Below, in pieces: positions 1-7,057 of a stretch of 7,686 bases of DNA. The stretch comes from Verrucomicrobiota bacterium (GTDB taxonomy: Bacteria > Verrucomicrobiota > Verrucomicrobiia > Methylacidiphilales > Verrucolacustridaceae): the NCBI GenBank assembly GCA_016876055.1, contig VHDM01000052.1:1-7686 (forward strand). Reading direction: 5' to 3'. The notes beneath the pieces are model-generated. The model was not told the origin of the DNA. It did not search any database and saw nothing but the letters and a program-made list of their open reading frames with translations. The position numbers and the translations under genes were made by a program. The number at the start of each line of letters is the position of its first letter. The first letter of the stretch is position 1.

Positions 1-1335
1 CCGGCGGGGAGTGCCGAAGCGTTCCGCACGGCCCGCTGGTGTCTGTTGGACAGTCTCGGCTGCGCGGCCTTGGCCTTGGGGCATAAGGCCTGCACCAAGC
101 TGATCGGCCCGGTGGTCCCGGGGGCGGAGATGAAGAAGGGGACCCCGGCGCCGGGCACAGGGGAGAAGCTGGATCCGGTGCGGGCCGCCTTTCATATCGG
201 CACGCTGATCCGCTGGCTGGATTTTAATGATACGTGGCTGGCGGCGGAGTGGGGACATCCCTCCGACAATTTCGGCTCGATTCTTGCCGTGGCGGACTAC
301 CTGGATCGAAACGGGAAGAAGGTTTCCCTCAAGCAGGTGTTGGATGCGGCCATCCGAGCCTATGAAGTTCAGGGAGTGTTGGCCCTGGAGAATGGTTTCA
401 ACCGGGTGGGGCTGGATCATGTGCTCCTGGTGCGGATCGCGTCCACGGCGGTCGCGGCCAAGCTTCTTGGAGCCAACCGGGAGCAGATGCTCTCGGCCTT
501 GAGCAATGCGTGGGCGGATGGTGGGGCGCTGCGGACGTATCGGCATGCACCGAACACCGGATCACGGAAGTCGTGGGCGGCGGGGGATGCGACCAGCCGG
601 GGCGTTTGGCATGCCCTTAACGCCAAGCGGAACGAGATGGGATATCCGTCGGTGCTGACCGCCAAAACCTGGGGATTTCAGGATGCGTTGTTTCGGGGTA
701 AGGAGATCGTGCTCGCGCGGGAGCTGGGTAGCTACGTCATGGAGCATGTACTGTTCAAGGTGTCGTTCCCGGCCGAGTTCCATGCGCAGACGGCGGTGGA
801 GGCGGCCTTGGAGCTGCATCCGGAGGTGAAGGGAAAGTTCGATGAGATTCAGAGGGTGGAGATCGGCACCCAAGAGTCGGCCGTACGGATCATCGACAAG
901 AAGGGCCCGCTTCATAATCCGGCCGACCGCGACCACTGTCTGCAGTACATGACGGCGATTGGGCTGATCTTCGGGGAGCTGACGGCGGAGCATTACGGGG
1001 AAAAGATTGCGGCGGATCCACGGATCGACCAGTTGCGTCAGAAAATGAAGGTGGTCGAGGTACCGGCGTTCACCCGGGACTATCTGGATCCGGCCAAGCG
1101 GTCGATTGGCAACGCCGTGCAGGTCTTTTTCAAAAACGGGACCGCCACCCGCAGGGTGGAGGTGGAGTATCCGCTGGGTCATCGGCGGCGCCGTCATGAG
1201 GCGGAACCCGTCCTGCTGGACAAGTTCCGTCGGGCGGCCAAGCGCTGGGGCAAAAAAGCCGCCGTGATCGAGGCCTTCTGCCTGAAAGAGGGCAAGTCCC
1301 CCCCGATCTCCGGCCTGCTGGACCTACTCTCCTAG
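1..1335 (+). CDS. prpD: 2-methylcitrate dehydratase PrpD, 5'-truncated by window edge
   Basis: This is the MmgE/PrpD-family enzyme that dehydrates 2-methylcitrate to 2-methyl-cis-aconitate in the cytosolic methylcitrate cycle of propionate degradation. The frame is open from base 1, and residues before the first start-like codon (TTG at 46) already match the family (ARWCLLDSLGC, compared with AHYCLLDTLGC as I recall E. coli PrpD). The true start therefore lies upstream and about 25-30 residues are missing; 444 codons are visible, against 483 in E. coli. Strong PrpD blocks are RWLDFNDTWLAAEWGHPSDN (211-270), the YRHAPNTGSRKSWAAGDATS block (from 538), SFPAEFHAQTAVEAA (763-807) and DKKGPLHNPADRDHCLQYM (895-951). 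The similarity is to true PrpD rather than to a distant MmgE paralogue. The C-terminus is complete, ending at TAG 1333-1335. A repeat pair begins nine bases later. No other prp gene follows, so any prpB/prpC partner would have to be upstream. No convincing terminator is visible. Confidence 0.93.
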   Translation, partial: PAGSAEAFRTARWCLLDSLGCAALALGHKACTKLIGPVVPGAEMKKGTPAPGTGEKLDPVRAAFHIGTLIRWLDFNDTWLAAEWGHPSDNFGSILAVADYLDRNGKKVSLKQVLDAAIRAYEVQGVLALENGFNRVGLDHVLLVRIASTAVAAKLLGANREQMLSALSNAWADGGALRTYRHAPNTGSRKSWAAGDATSRGVWHALNAKRNEMGYPSVLTAKTWGFQDALFRGKEIVLARELGSYVMEHVLFKVSFPAEFHAQTAVEAALELHPEVKGKFDEIQRVEIGTQESAVRIIDKKGPLHNPADRDHCLQYMTAIGLIFGELTAEHYGEKIAADPRIDQLRQKMKVVEVPAFTRDYLDPAKRSIGNAVQVFFKNGTATRRVEVEYPLGHRRRRHEAEPVLLDKFRRAAKRWGKKAAVIEAFCLKEGKSPPISGLLDLLS

Positions 1336-1344
1336 CCCTATTTT

Positions 1345-1422
1345 TGACCTCTGACCCCAACGCCTAAAAAACGGGCGTATAAACTCCTATTGCTTACAAA
1401 CTTCCATGACCTCTGACCCCAA
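1345..1422 (+). repeat. Repeat pair A (two 16-bp motifs 62 bp apart)
   Basis: Two exact copies of TGACCTCTGACCCCAA lie at 1345-1360 and 1407-1422 in direct orientation, with a 46-bp interval. The pair starts nine bases after the prpD stop and ends 48 bases before the transposase ATG. Each copy is followed by a run of A (1366-1371 and 1427-1432). The interval begins with a weak dyad, CGCC (1361-1364) facing GGCG (1374-1377), and contains TATAAA at 1378-1383. The pair could act as a transposase recognition site and may also affect the end of the prpD message, but no classical terminator with a U-tract is seen. Confidence 0.9.
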
Positions 1423-1470
1423 ATTGAAAAAAGACCGCATCTTTTTCCTGAAATCGAAGTCTAATCCTTT

Positions 1471-2052
1471 ATGCCAAGGAAGCCTCGAAACATTGCGGAT
1501 GGCCGGATTTATCATGTCTGTAATCGCGCTACGGAAAGCCGGCTACTTTTTCAAACACGATCCGATTACCTCTGTTGGATCAAAACCCTGTTAGAAGCCC
1601 TAGAAAAATACCCGCTGAAGATCTATGCCTTTTGCCTTATGCCCAACCATTGGCATTTGCTGGCCAGCGGCGGAGATCGAAAAACGTTTATTCGGGGAAT
1701 GCAATGGCTGGGAGCCACCCATGCGATTCGCTGGCGATTGAATCATGATTCTGTTGGGAAGGGCGCGGTTTATCAGAGTCGTTACCGATCCCATTGGGTC
1801 AAACCCAACCAGGTTTTTTGGATCGTAACCCGCTACATCGAGCGAAATCCCGTGCGTGCAAACCTGGTGGATCGTTGTGAAAAATGGGAGTGGTCCAGCT
1901 TAGGGCAAAAGAATGGCCACAGCGTTCCTTTGGAAAGTCCCCCATGGCCGCGACCTCAGAACTGGGATCAATTACTCGAGGCTGGAGGCTCGGAGCTTGA
2001 GGAAAAAATGATCCGGGAAGCCCTTTTGCGCGGAAAACCGTTGGAAAATTAA
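1471..2052 (+). CDS. REP-associated tyrosine transposase (RAYT, Y1/HUH family)
   Basis: This 193-aa protein belongs to the IS200-like Y1 transposase superfamily, RAYT branch, whose members nick and join single-stranded DNA at short repeats through a covalent phosphotyrosine. The N-terminus MPRKPRNIADGRIYHVCNRA is the usual RAYT opening, which fixes ATG 1471 as the start although only a poor ribosome site (GAAG, 1456-1459) precedes it. The metal-binding HUH motif is H60-W61-H62 within LMPNHWHLL. The catalytic tyrosine is most likely Y122 in RYIERNPVRANLV, followed by the family's WEWSSLG segment (139-145). GAVYQSRYRSHWV (98-110) is also family-typical. Length is normal and no frameshift is seen, so the enzyme looks competent. 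It is bracketed by two repeat pairs in its own orientation and is less GC-rich than its neighbours. Host-domesticated function is possible, as RAYTs are often single-copy, but cannot be judged from one locus. Confidence 0.92.
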   Translation: MPRKPRNIADGRIYHVCNRATESRLLFQTRSDYLCWIKTLLEALEKYPLKIYAFCLMPNHWHLLASGGDRKTFIRGMQWLGATHAIRWRLNHDSVGKGAVYQSRYRSHWVKPNQVFWIVTRYIERNPVRANLVDRCEKWEWSSLGQKNGHSVPLESPPWPRPQNWDQLLEAGGSELEEKMIREALLRGKPLEN

Positions 2053-2081
2053 ATTCTTAAAAATCACGATAACCGTTTTTC

Positions 2082-2096
2082 GGTCAAATTCTGACC
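2082..2096 (+). other. Small hairpin spanning the left edge of repeat pair B
   Basis: GGTCA, a five-base loop AATTC, then TGACC form a perfect 5-bp stem whose right arm is the first five bases of the 16-bp motif. REP elements recognised by RAYTs are hairpins, so this may be the structural part of the recognition site. An overlapping alternative, ACCG-TTTTT-CGGT at 2072-2084, cannot form at the same time because bases 2082-2084 are shared. Pair C has a comparable dyad at the same edge; pair A does not. Confidence 0.45.
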
Positions 2097-2169
2097 TCTG
2101 ACCCCAAAGCCTTTAAAACCTAGCTGCAAAGCCTTACAATGCAATCAGTTGCAAGACCTCTGACCCCAA
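2092..2169 (+). repeat. Repeat pair B (two 16-bp motifs 62 bp apart)
   Basis: The first copy, TGACCTCTGACCCCAA, is at 2092-2107. The second, at 2154-2169, has A instead of T at its first base. Start-to-start distance is 62 bp, as in pairs A and C. Both copies are followed by a short A run (2115-2118 and 2177-2180). The pair begins 39 bases after the transposase stop codon, in the orientation of that gene. The first motif takes part in a small dyad (2082-2096), and a perfect small hairpin, TGCAA-TCAG-TTGCA (2140-2153), lies directly against the second motif. Confidence 0.9.
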
Positions 2170-2181
2170 AGTTGGCAAAAC

Positions 2182-2220
2182 GGGGAGATTGGGGTGGGAA
2201 GGTGGGAGGGGGGAAACGGG
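2182..2220 (+). other. G-rich tract with quadruplex potential upstream of xdh
   Basis: Six runs of three or more G on the + strand (2182-2185, 2191-2194, 2196-2198, 2204-2206, 2208-2213, 2218-2220) are separated by loops of one to five bases. Four G-triplets within this spacing satisfy the usual quadruplex pattern. The tract lies between repeat pair B and the xdh start on the coding strand, so it would be present in the xdh leader RNA if transcription starts upstream. A regulatory role is inference; general G-richness of this genome could produce it by chance. Confidence 0.4.
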
Positions 2221-2259
2221 CGGTGGTGGAAGAGGAGGACAGGGTGTAGAGTAAGAAGA

Positions 2260-5200
2260 ATGGCGGATGGGTTTGAGTTTCGGTTGAATGGGGAAGCGGT
2301 GCGGATAGAGGGGGTTTCCCCGAATCTCACCCTGTTGGATTGGCTGCGGGCGAGCGGCCGGACTGGTTCCAAGGAGGGTTGCTCGGAAGGGGATTGCGGA
2401 GCCTGTTCGGTGGCGGTGGCGGAGACGGATGCCAACGGGAAACCCACCTATCGTTCGATCAACAGCTGCCTGACTCCGTTGATCCTGATGGCCGGGCGGG
2501 AGGTCGTAACGGTGGAGGGGTTGGAAAACGGCTGTCCGCACCCGGTGCAGGCGGCGATGACGGCGCACCATGGTTCCCAGTGCGGCTATTGCACCCCGGG
2601 TTTCATCATGTCGATGTTTGAGGGGTACTACCGCAAGGACATGGACCGGGAGTGGAAACTGGACGACCAGCTATGCGGAAACCTGTGCCGCTGCACCGGC
2701 TACCGTCCGATCCGGGATGCGGCATTGGTCTCGCTGAAGGAGAGGAAGAAGAATAGGGCCGACCGGTTTGACCGCTCGCTCGCCAAAGCACCCGTCCGAC
2801 TCAAAGGCCTCGAGTACCAGCAGAACGGGGAAAAGTTTTTCCGGCCCAGCGCGTTGAGAGAGCTCTTCTCGATCATGAAGCAGCATCCCGGGGCGCGGCT
2901 GATTGCCGGGGCCACGGAGATGGGCGTGGAGATTGCCAAGCGATTCAAAAAGTTTCCCATTTTGGTTTCGATTGAGGCAGTGGCGGAGTTGGCCAAGGCC
3001 AAGAAGACCAAGGATGGGTGGCATCTAGGGGCCGGCCTCAAGCTCACCGATCTGGCTGAGGCGGTGGAAAAGGATTTTCCCGAATGGGCGCGGATGCTGT
3101 GGGTGTTCGGCTCCCGGCAGATCCGCAACCGGGCCACCTTGGGAGGAAACCTCGTCACAGCCTCCCCGATCGGAGACACCGCTCCCATCCTCTTGGCGCA
3201 TGGGGCAACGATCGTCTGCGCCTCGGCCAAGGGGGGGAGGAAAGTTGCCATCGATGAGTTTTTTGTCGGTTACCGTAAGACATGTCTGAAGGCCGGAGAG
3301 ATTTTGCAGGAGGTCATCGTGCCCCTTCCTTTGGGCAAACCCGGCGGAAGGGTGCTACAAGAGTGGTACAAGGTTTCGAAGCGGCGGGAGATGGACATCA
3401 GCACGGTCTCGGCCTGTTTCGTGGTTCATCTGGGCAAGGGCGGGAAGGTGGAAGCAGCGAGGCTGGCTTTCGGGGGGGTAGCGGCGACCCCGATCCGGGC
3501 GAAAAAGACCGAGAAGGCGCTGGTGGGCAAACTTTGGGATGCGAAGACGCTGGAAGCGGCCTGCAAGATTTTGGCGACGGAGTTTAATCCGCTCACGGAT
3601 GCGCGGGGGACCAAGGAGTACCGATCGGGCGTGCTGGTTTCGCTGTTACGGAAGTTCTTTGCGGGGGAGAGCGACGGAATCGATTACGACGCGGCCCTGC
3701 CGTCGGCTGCCGAACCCAAGACCCTGCCGCCCCCGCACGAGAGTGGGCACAAACATGTCTCCGGGGACGCGGTCTATGCTGATGATGTCTCGCTACGGCG
3801 GGAGAACGCGCTGGAGGTTTGGTACGTTACCTCGCCGCACGCCAAGGCCCGGATCAAGCGGCGGGACGCCACCGAGGCGCGGAAGGTGCCGGGAGTGCGG
3901 GCGGTGTTGATGGCGGAGGATGTGCCCGGGTTGAACGACACGGGGCCGGTCGTCCACGACGAGCCGCTCTTTGCCGATAAGGAGGTCTGTTTCCACGGTC
4001 AGCTGGTGGCGCTGGTGGTGGGGGAGACGGCGGAGATTTGCCGGGAGGCGGCCGCCAAGGTGGTGGTGGAGTACGAGAAGCAGAAGCCGATCCTGACGGT
4101 GGAGGAGGCCATCCAGGCCGGCAGCTACCACACCTCGCCCAACTTCATGCGCCGGGGGGATGCGGCGAAGGGGTTAAAGGCGGCCCCCAAGACCATGAAG
4201 GGAACCTTCAGCTTCGGCGGACAGGAGCATTTCTATTTGGAGATGAACGCGGCGTTCGCCGAACCGGGAGAGGACGGGGCCGTGCAAATCACTTCCTCCA
4301 CCCAGCATCCGACCGAGGTGCAGCAGTGTCTGGCACACATTCTAGCTATCCCGGCCAACAAAGTGGTGGTGACCGTGCCGCGGATGGGTGGGGGTTTTGG
4401 CGGGAAGGAGACCCAGGCAGCGGGACCGGCGGCTTTGGCGGCGCTGGCGGCGATGAAGACCGGCCGGCCGGTCCGGGTCCGGTTCAATCGCGACCAAGAC
4501 ATGGTGTTCACCGGAAAACGGCACCCGTTTCTGGCGAAGTTCGAGGCGGGCTACGACCAGCAGGGGGTGTTGACCGCGATGAAGCTTGAGCTCTTCTCCA
4601 ACGGAGGCTGGTCGCTCGACCTTTCCACGCCGGTGACGGACCGGGCGATGTTCCACTCCAACAACTGTTATTTCATCCGGGACGTGGAGGTCAGCGGCCG
4701 GGTGGCCAAGACGAACCTGGTTTCCAACACCGCCTTTCGTGGATTCGGTGGTCCGCAGGGGATGCTGGTGATCGAGGAGATCATGGATCGGATCGCCCGG
4801 TCGCTGAAACTTTCGCCCGAGACTGTGCGGGAGCGGAACTTCTACCGCGGTTCCGGCGAGAGCATGACCACGCATTACGGCCAAGGGGTGGAGGATGACC
4901 GCATCAGTCGGATCTGGAAGCAGTTGCAGGCCGATGCCGAGGTGGCGAAGCGGCGGAAGGAGATCGCGGCGTGGAATTCGAAGAATCCGATGCACAAGCG
5001 GGGGATCGGGATGACGCCGGTAATGTTCGGGATTTCCTTTACGCTGACGATGTACAACCAAGCTGGGGCCTTGGTGCACATCTACAAGGATGGGTCGGTG
5101 CAGGTGAACCATGGGGGAACGGAGATGGGGCAGGGGATCCACACCAACATCCGGACGATTGCGTGTCATGAATTAGGGTTGTCGGCGGAGCAGGTGCGGG

Positions 5201-6009
5201 TGATGACCACATCCACCGACAAGGTGCCCAACACCTCGGCCACGGCCGCCTCCTCGGGGACTGACCTGAACGGGGCGGCGGTCCGGAACGCGTTGGAGAC
5301 GCTGAAGGAGCGGATGCGGCCGGTGGCGGCGGGGCTGTTAAAGTTGGATGACCCGAAGAAGGTCGAGTTTCGCGACGGCAAGGTGGGAGCCGGGTCGAGC
5401 TGGGTGGAGTTTGATCATGTGGCGGCAGCGGCGATTGCCCAGCGGGTTTCGCTTTCGGCCACCGGTTACTACCGGACGCCGGAGATTCACTGGGACCGGG
5501 CTAAGGGGTTTGGCCGTCCGTTCTATTATTTTGCGGTGGGGGCAGCGGTGACCGAGGTGGAGGTGGACGGCTTCACCGGGTTCACGCGGGTGCGGCGGGT
5601 GGACATCCTCCATGACGTGGGGAAATCGATCAACGAGGGGGTGAACCGGGGGCAGATTGAGGGAGGGTTTGTGCAGGGGATGGGCTGGCTGACGACCGAG
5701 CAACTGGTTTGGAATGCGGAGGGGCGGCTGCTGACCCACTCGCCCGACACCTACAAGATCCCGGCCATCGGCGATGTGCCCAAGGATTTCCGGGTGAAGT
5801 TCTATGACGGTCCGACCGGGCCAACGGCGGCGGTGAAGGGTTCCAAGGCGGTGGGGGAACCGCCGCTGATGCTGGCGATCAGCGTGCGGGAAGCGATCAA
5901 GGACGCGGTGGCAGGGTTTGGAGGTGAGGGTCCGGTGGAGTTGACCTCTCCCAGCACCGGCGAGGCTGTCTTCATGGCGATCCAGAAACGAACTACTTCC
6001 CGAAAGTAA
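2260..6009 (+). CDS. xdh: Single-chain xanthine dehydrogenase (2Fe-2S, FAD and molybdopterin modules fused)
   Basis: This 1249-aa cytosolic molybdo-flavoprotein is predicted to oxidise hypoxanthine and xanthine to urate, passing electrons through two 2Fe-2S clusters and FAD to NAD+. Residues 1-80 are the plant-type ferredoxin domain (C41, C46, C49, C70), and about 85-155 is the second cluster domain (C108, C111, C143, C145). About 190-380 is the FAD domain (LIAGATEMGVEI; QIRNRATLGGNLVTASPIGD; FFVGYRKT near the NAD site), followed by the flavoprotein C-terminal domain to about 470. From about 495 it is the molybdopterin part. Counterparts of the bovine active-site residues are all present: E717 (Glu802), R795 (Arg880), F829 (Phe914), F927 (Phe1009), T928 (Thr1010) and E1200 (Glu1261). 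E717 with R795 argues for a xanthine enzyme over aldehyde oxidase. ATG 2260 is preferred over an upstream GTG (2194) because the extra residues are not family-like; GAGGAGG (2232-2238) is rather far for a ribosome site. The order matches eukaryotic XDH, whereas many bacteria use separate subunits. No maturation factor is in view. Confidence 0.95.
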   Translation: MADGFEFRLNGEAVRIEGVSPNLTLLDWLRASGRTGSKEGCSEGDCGACSVAVAETDANGKPTYRSINSCLTPLILMAGREVVTVEGLENGCPHPVQAAMTAHHGSQCGYCTPGFIMSMFEGYYRKDMDREWKLDDQLCGNLCRCTGYRPIRDAALVSLKERKKNRADRFDRSLAKAPVRLKGLEYQQNGEKFFRPSALRELFSIMKQHPGARLIAGATEMGVEIAKRFKKFPILVSIEAVAELAKAKKTKDGWHLGAGLKLTDLAEAVEKDFPEWARMLWVFGSRQIRNRATLGGNLVTASPIGDTAPILLAHGATIVCASAKGGRKVAIDEFFVGYRKTCLKAGEILQEVIVPLPLGKPGGRVLQEWYKVSKRREMDISTVSACFVVHLGKGGKVEAARLAFGGVAATPIRAKKTEKALVGKLWDAKTLEAACKILATEFNPLTDARGTKEYRSGVLVSLLRKFFAGESDGIDYDAALPSAAEPKTLPPPHESGHKHVSGDAVYADDVSLRRENALEVWYVTSPHAKARIKRRDATEARKVPGVRAVLMAEDVPGLNDTGPVVHDEPLFADKEVCFHGQLVALVVGETAEICREAAAKVVVEYEKQKPILTVEEAIQAGSYHTSPNFMRRGDAAKGLKAAPKTMKGTFSFGGQEHFYLEMNAAFAEPGEDGAVQITSSTQHPTEVQQCLAHILAIPANKVVVTVPRMGGGFGGKETQAAGPAALAALAAMKTGRPVRVRFNRDQDMVFTGKRHPFLAKFEAGYDQQGVLTAMKLELFSNGGWSLDLSTPVTDRAMFHSNNCYFIRDVEVSGRVAKTNLVSNTAFRGFGGPQGMLVIEEIMDRIARSLKLSPETVRERNFYRGSGESMTTHYGQGVEDDRISRIWKQLQADAEVAKRRKEIAAWNSKNPMHKRGIGMTPVMFGISFTLTMYNQAGALVHIYKDGSVQVNHGGTEMGQGIHTNIRTIACHELGLSAEQVRVMTTSTDKVPNTSATAASSGTDLNGAAVRNALETLKERMRPVAAGLLKLDDPKKVEFRDGKVGAGSSWVEFDHVAAAAIAQRVSLSATGYYRTPEIHWDRAKGFGRPFYYFAVGAAVTEVEVDGFTGFTRVRRVDILHDVGKSINEGVNRGQIEGGFVQGMGWLTTEQLVWNAEGRLLTHSPDTYKIPAIGDVPKDFRVKFYDGPTGPTAAVKGSKAVGEPPLMLAISVREAIKDAVAGFGGEGPVELTSPSTGEAVFMAIQKRTTSRK

Positions 6010-7014
6010 TCAAAGATTCGGCTCGGCCGACCAGATTCTTTCCCAAGTGGCGGAGAGGATTCCGGAGCGTGAGAGCATGGGGAGGCGTTCAGCGGGGATG
6101 AGTTGCCAATGGGGGTTGCCGTACCGGGCGACGGCGTGTCGGAAGATGTAGTTGTCCCCGGCACCCATGCGGAGATCGGTGATGATGAGGGTTCCGTCCA
6201 CGACGTTCGCGCTGACAAAACCGTCGGCGAACCACTGGAGCCGGCGGGCGGCGGGAACGTCGACAGAGGCGGCGGCCATGGCTGGGTCGTCCGAGGGATG
6301 GAAGGTGAAGCGGATCGGGCCATCGTCGGCCACCAGAGAATCAAAACCTTCGAAGTATCCGTTCTCGGTGCGGGCGACCACCCGCCACAGCAGGGTGTTA
6401 AGGGGAGAGGGAGTGATGAACATCCGGGGTGCGGAGAGTCCTTGGGCGGCGAGCGACTGGCGGGCGTGGTGCGCGACCATTCCTTGGGCGATCCACGACC
6501 AGCCGAGGTAAAGCGTGCTGAGCAGCAGGCCAGCCATCAGAAAGCGACCGGTGATCTTTGAGGCGGGGCGGATGAGTACGGCGATCAGGCCGATGAGAAG
6601 AGGCAGGGTGTAGAGCGGATCGATGATGAACAGGGTTGCCCAGGCCACGGGAGGAGAGGGAATGGGCCAAAAGAGTTGGGTTCCGTAGGCGGTATGGGCG
6701 TCGAGCAGCGGGTGCGTGAGCAGGGCCGCGAGGATGGCGGCCAGCCATGAGCGCGGATGTTCTCGCACTGGTTTCCACCAACGGCGCAGAACCAGCCAGA
6801 GGAGGGTGCCGACCCCGGCGAGGACGAAGAGGGAATGACTGAAGCCGCGGTGCATGGTGAAGTTTTCGACCGGGCCGCCGTAGTTCAGGAACACATCCAG
6901 ATCGGGGAGCGTGCCGAGAAAAGCCCCAAGGGCGGCGGCCTTCCGCCGTTGTCCCGGCGGGACCAAGGCAGCGGTGACACATGCCCCGAGGGCGATTTGG
7001 GTCAGGGAATCCAT
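6010..7014 (-). CDS. YdjM/YbcI-family membrane-bound metal-dependent hydrolase (DUF457 type)
   Basis: This 334-aa inner-membrane protein belongs to the YdjM family annotated as putative metal-dependent hydrolases; the substrate is unknown. The N-terminus MDSLTQIALGA is typical and supports ATG 7014-7012, though no clear ribosome site precedes it. Presumed metal ligands are in PDLD (37-40), HRGFSH (55-60) and THPLLD (100-105), followed by YGTQLFWP (110-117) and DPLYTLPLL (132-140). Hydrophobic stretches around 61-78, 90-104, 124-148 and 158-176 look membrane-spanning. A soluble C-terminal region (about 200-315; LNTLLWRVVA, LQWFADGF, TDLRMGAGDNYIFR) is shared with the longer members of the family. 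The gene converges on xdh with no base between the two stop codons, so any terminator of either gene must lie inside the other's coding sequence. Repeat pair C lies 43 bases upstream of its start. A functional link with xdh is not apparent. Confidence 0.88.
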   Translation of the reverse strand: MDSLTQIALGACVTAALVPPGQRRKAAALGAFLGTLPDLDVFLNYGGPVENFTMHRGFSHSLFVLAGVGTLLWLVLRRWWKPVREHPRSWLAAILAALLTHPLLDAHTAYGTQLFWPIPSPPVAWATLFIIDPLYTLPLLIGLIAVLIRPASKITGRFLMAGLLLSTLYLGWSWIAQGMVAHHARQSLAAQGLSAPRMFITPSPLNTLLWRVVARTENGYFEGFDSLVADDGPIRFTFHPSDDPAMAAASVDVPAARRLQWFADGFVSANVVDGTLIITDLRMGAGDNYIFRHAVARYGNPHWQLIPAERLPMLSRSGILSATWERIWSAEPNL

Positions 7015-7057
7015 GAGTGTTTCAAACTAGACTAAAAAAAAGGCTAAAAAATAGGGT

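Larger units (their letters stand above)
1345..2169 (+). mobile_element. RAYT locus: transposase gene bracketed by two direct repeat pairs
   Basis: The segment runs from the first 16-bp motif of pair A to the last motif of pair B. Its order is repeat pair (1345-1422), transposase gene (1471-2052), repeat pair (2092-2169). Both pairs lie in the same orientation as the gene. The DNA is visibly richer in A+T than prpD or xdh on either side, which suggests acquisition. RAYTs (REP-associated tyrosine transposases, relatives of IS200/IS605 TnpA) are known to be flanked by the short palindromic repeats they act on. By that analogy this is the autonomous or founding locus of the repeat family seen again at 7058-7135. 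I see no target-site duplication and no terminal inverted repeats, as expected for HUH elements. The outer boundaries are inferred from the motifs only. Confidence 0.7.

Noticed and set aside
1361..1377. Rho-independent terminator of prpD in the CGCC/GGCG dyad
   Set aside because: The stem is only four pairs with a nine-base loop and is not followed by a T run.
1345..1422. CRISPR-like repeat-spacer-repeat appearance of the motif pairs
   Set aside because: Repeats are only 16 bp, there are never more than two per site, the intervals are homologous to each other, and there are no cas genes.
1406..1594. 62-codon frame starting inside the second motif of pair A
   Set aside because: It overlaps the start of the transposase in another frame, has no ribosome site and no recognisable features; its ATG is partly the motif itself.
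2194..2259. N-terminal extension of xanthine dehydrogenase from GTG 2194
   Set aside because: The extra 22 residues (rich in Gly, Trp and Arg) come from the G-rich leader and do not resemble the family, which begins a few residues before the FRLNG strand.
4342..5169. Long antisense open frames inside xdh and prpD (for example 275 codons at 4342-5169 on the minus strand and 211 codons at 562-1197)
   Set aside because: They lie wholly within well-recognised coding sequences, their translations are rich in Pro, Arg and His without domain motifs, and GC-rich codon use produces such shadows.
5942..5952. Partial motif match TGACCTCTCCC near the 3' end of xdh
   Set aside because: Only the first eight bases match the repeat, it has no partner 62 bp away, and it encodes conserved-looking xdh sequence, so chance is the simplest explanation.
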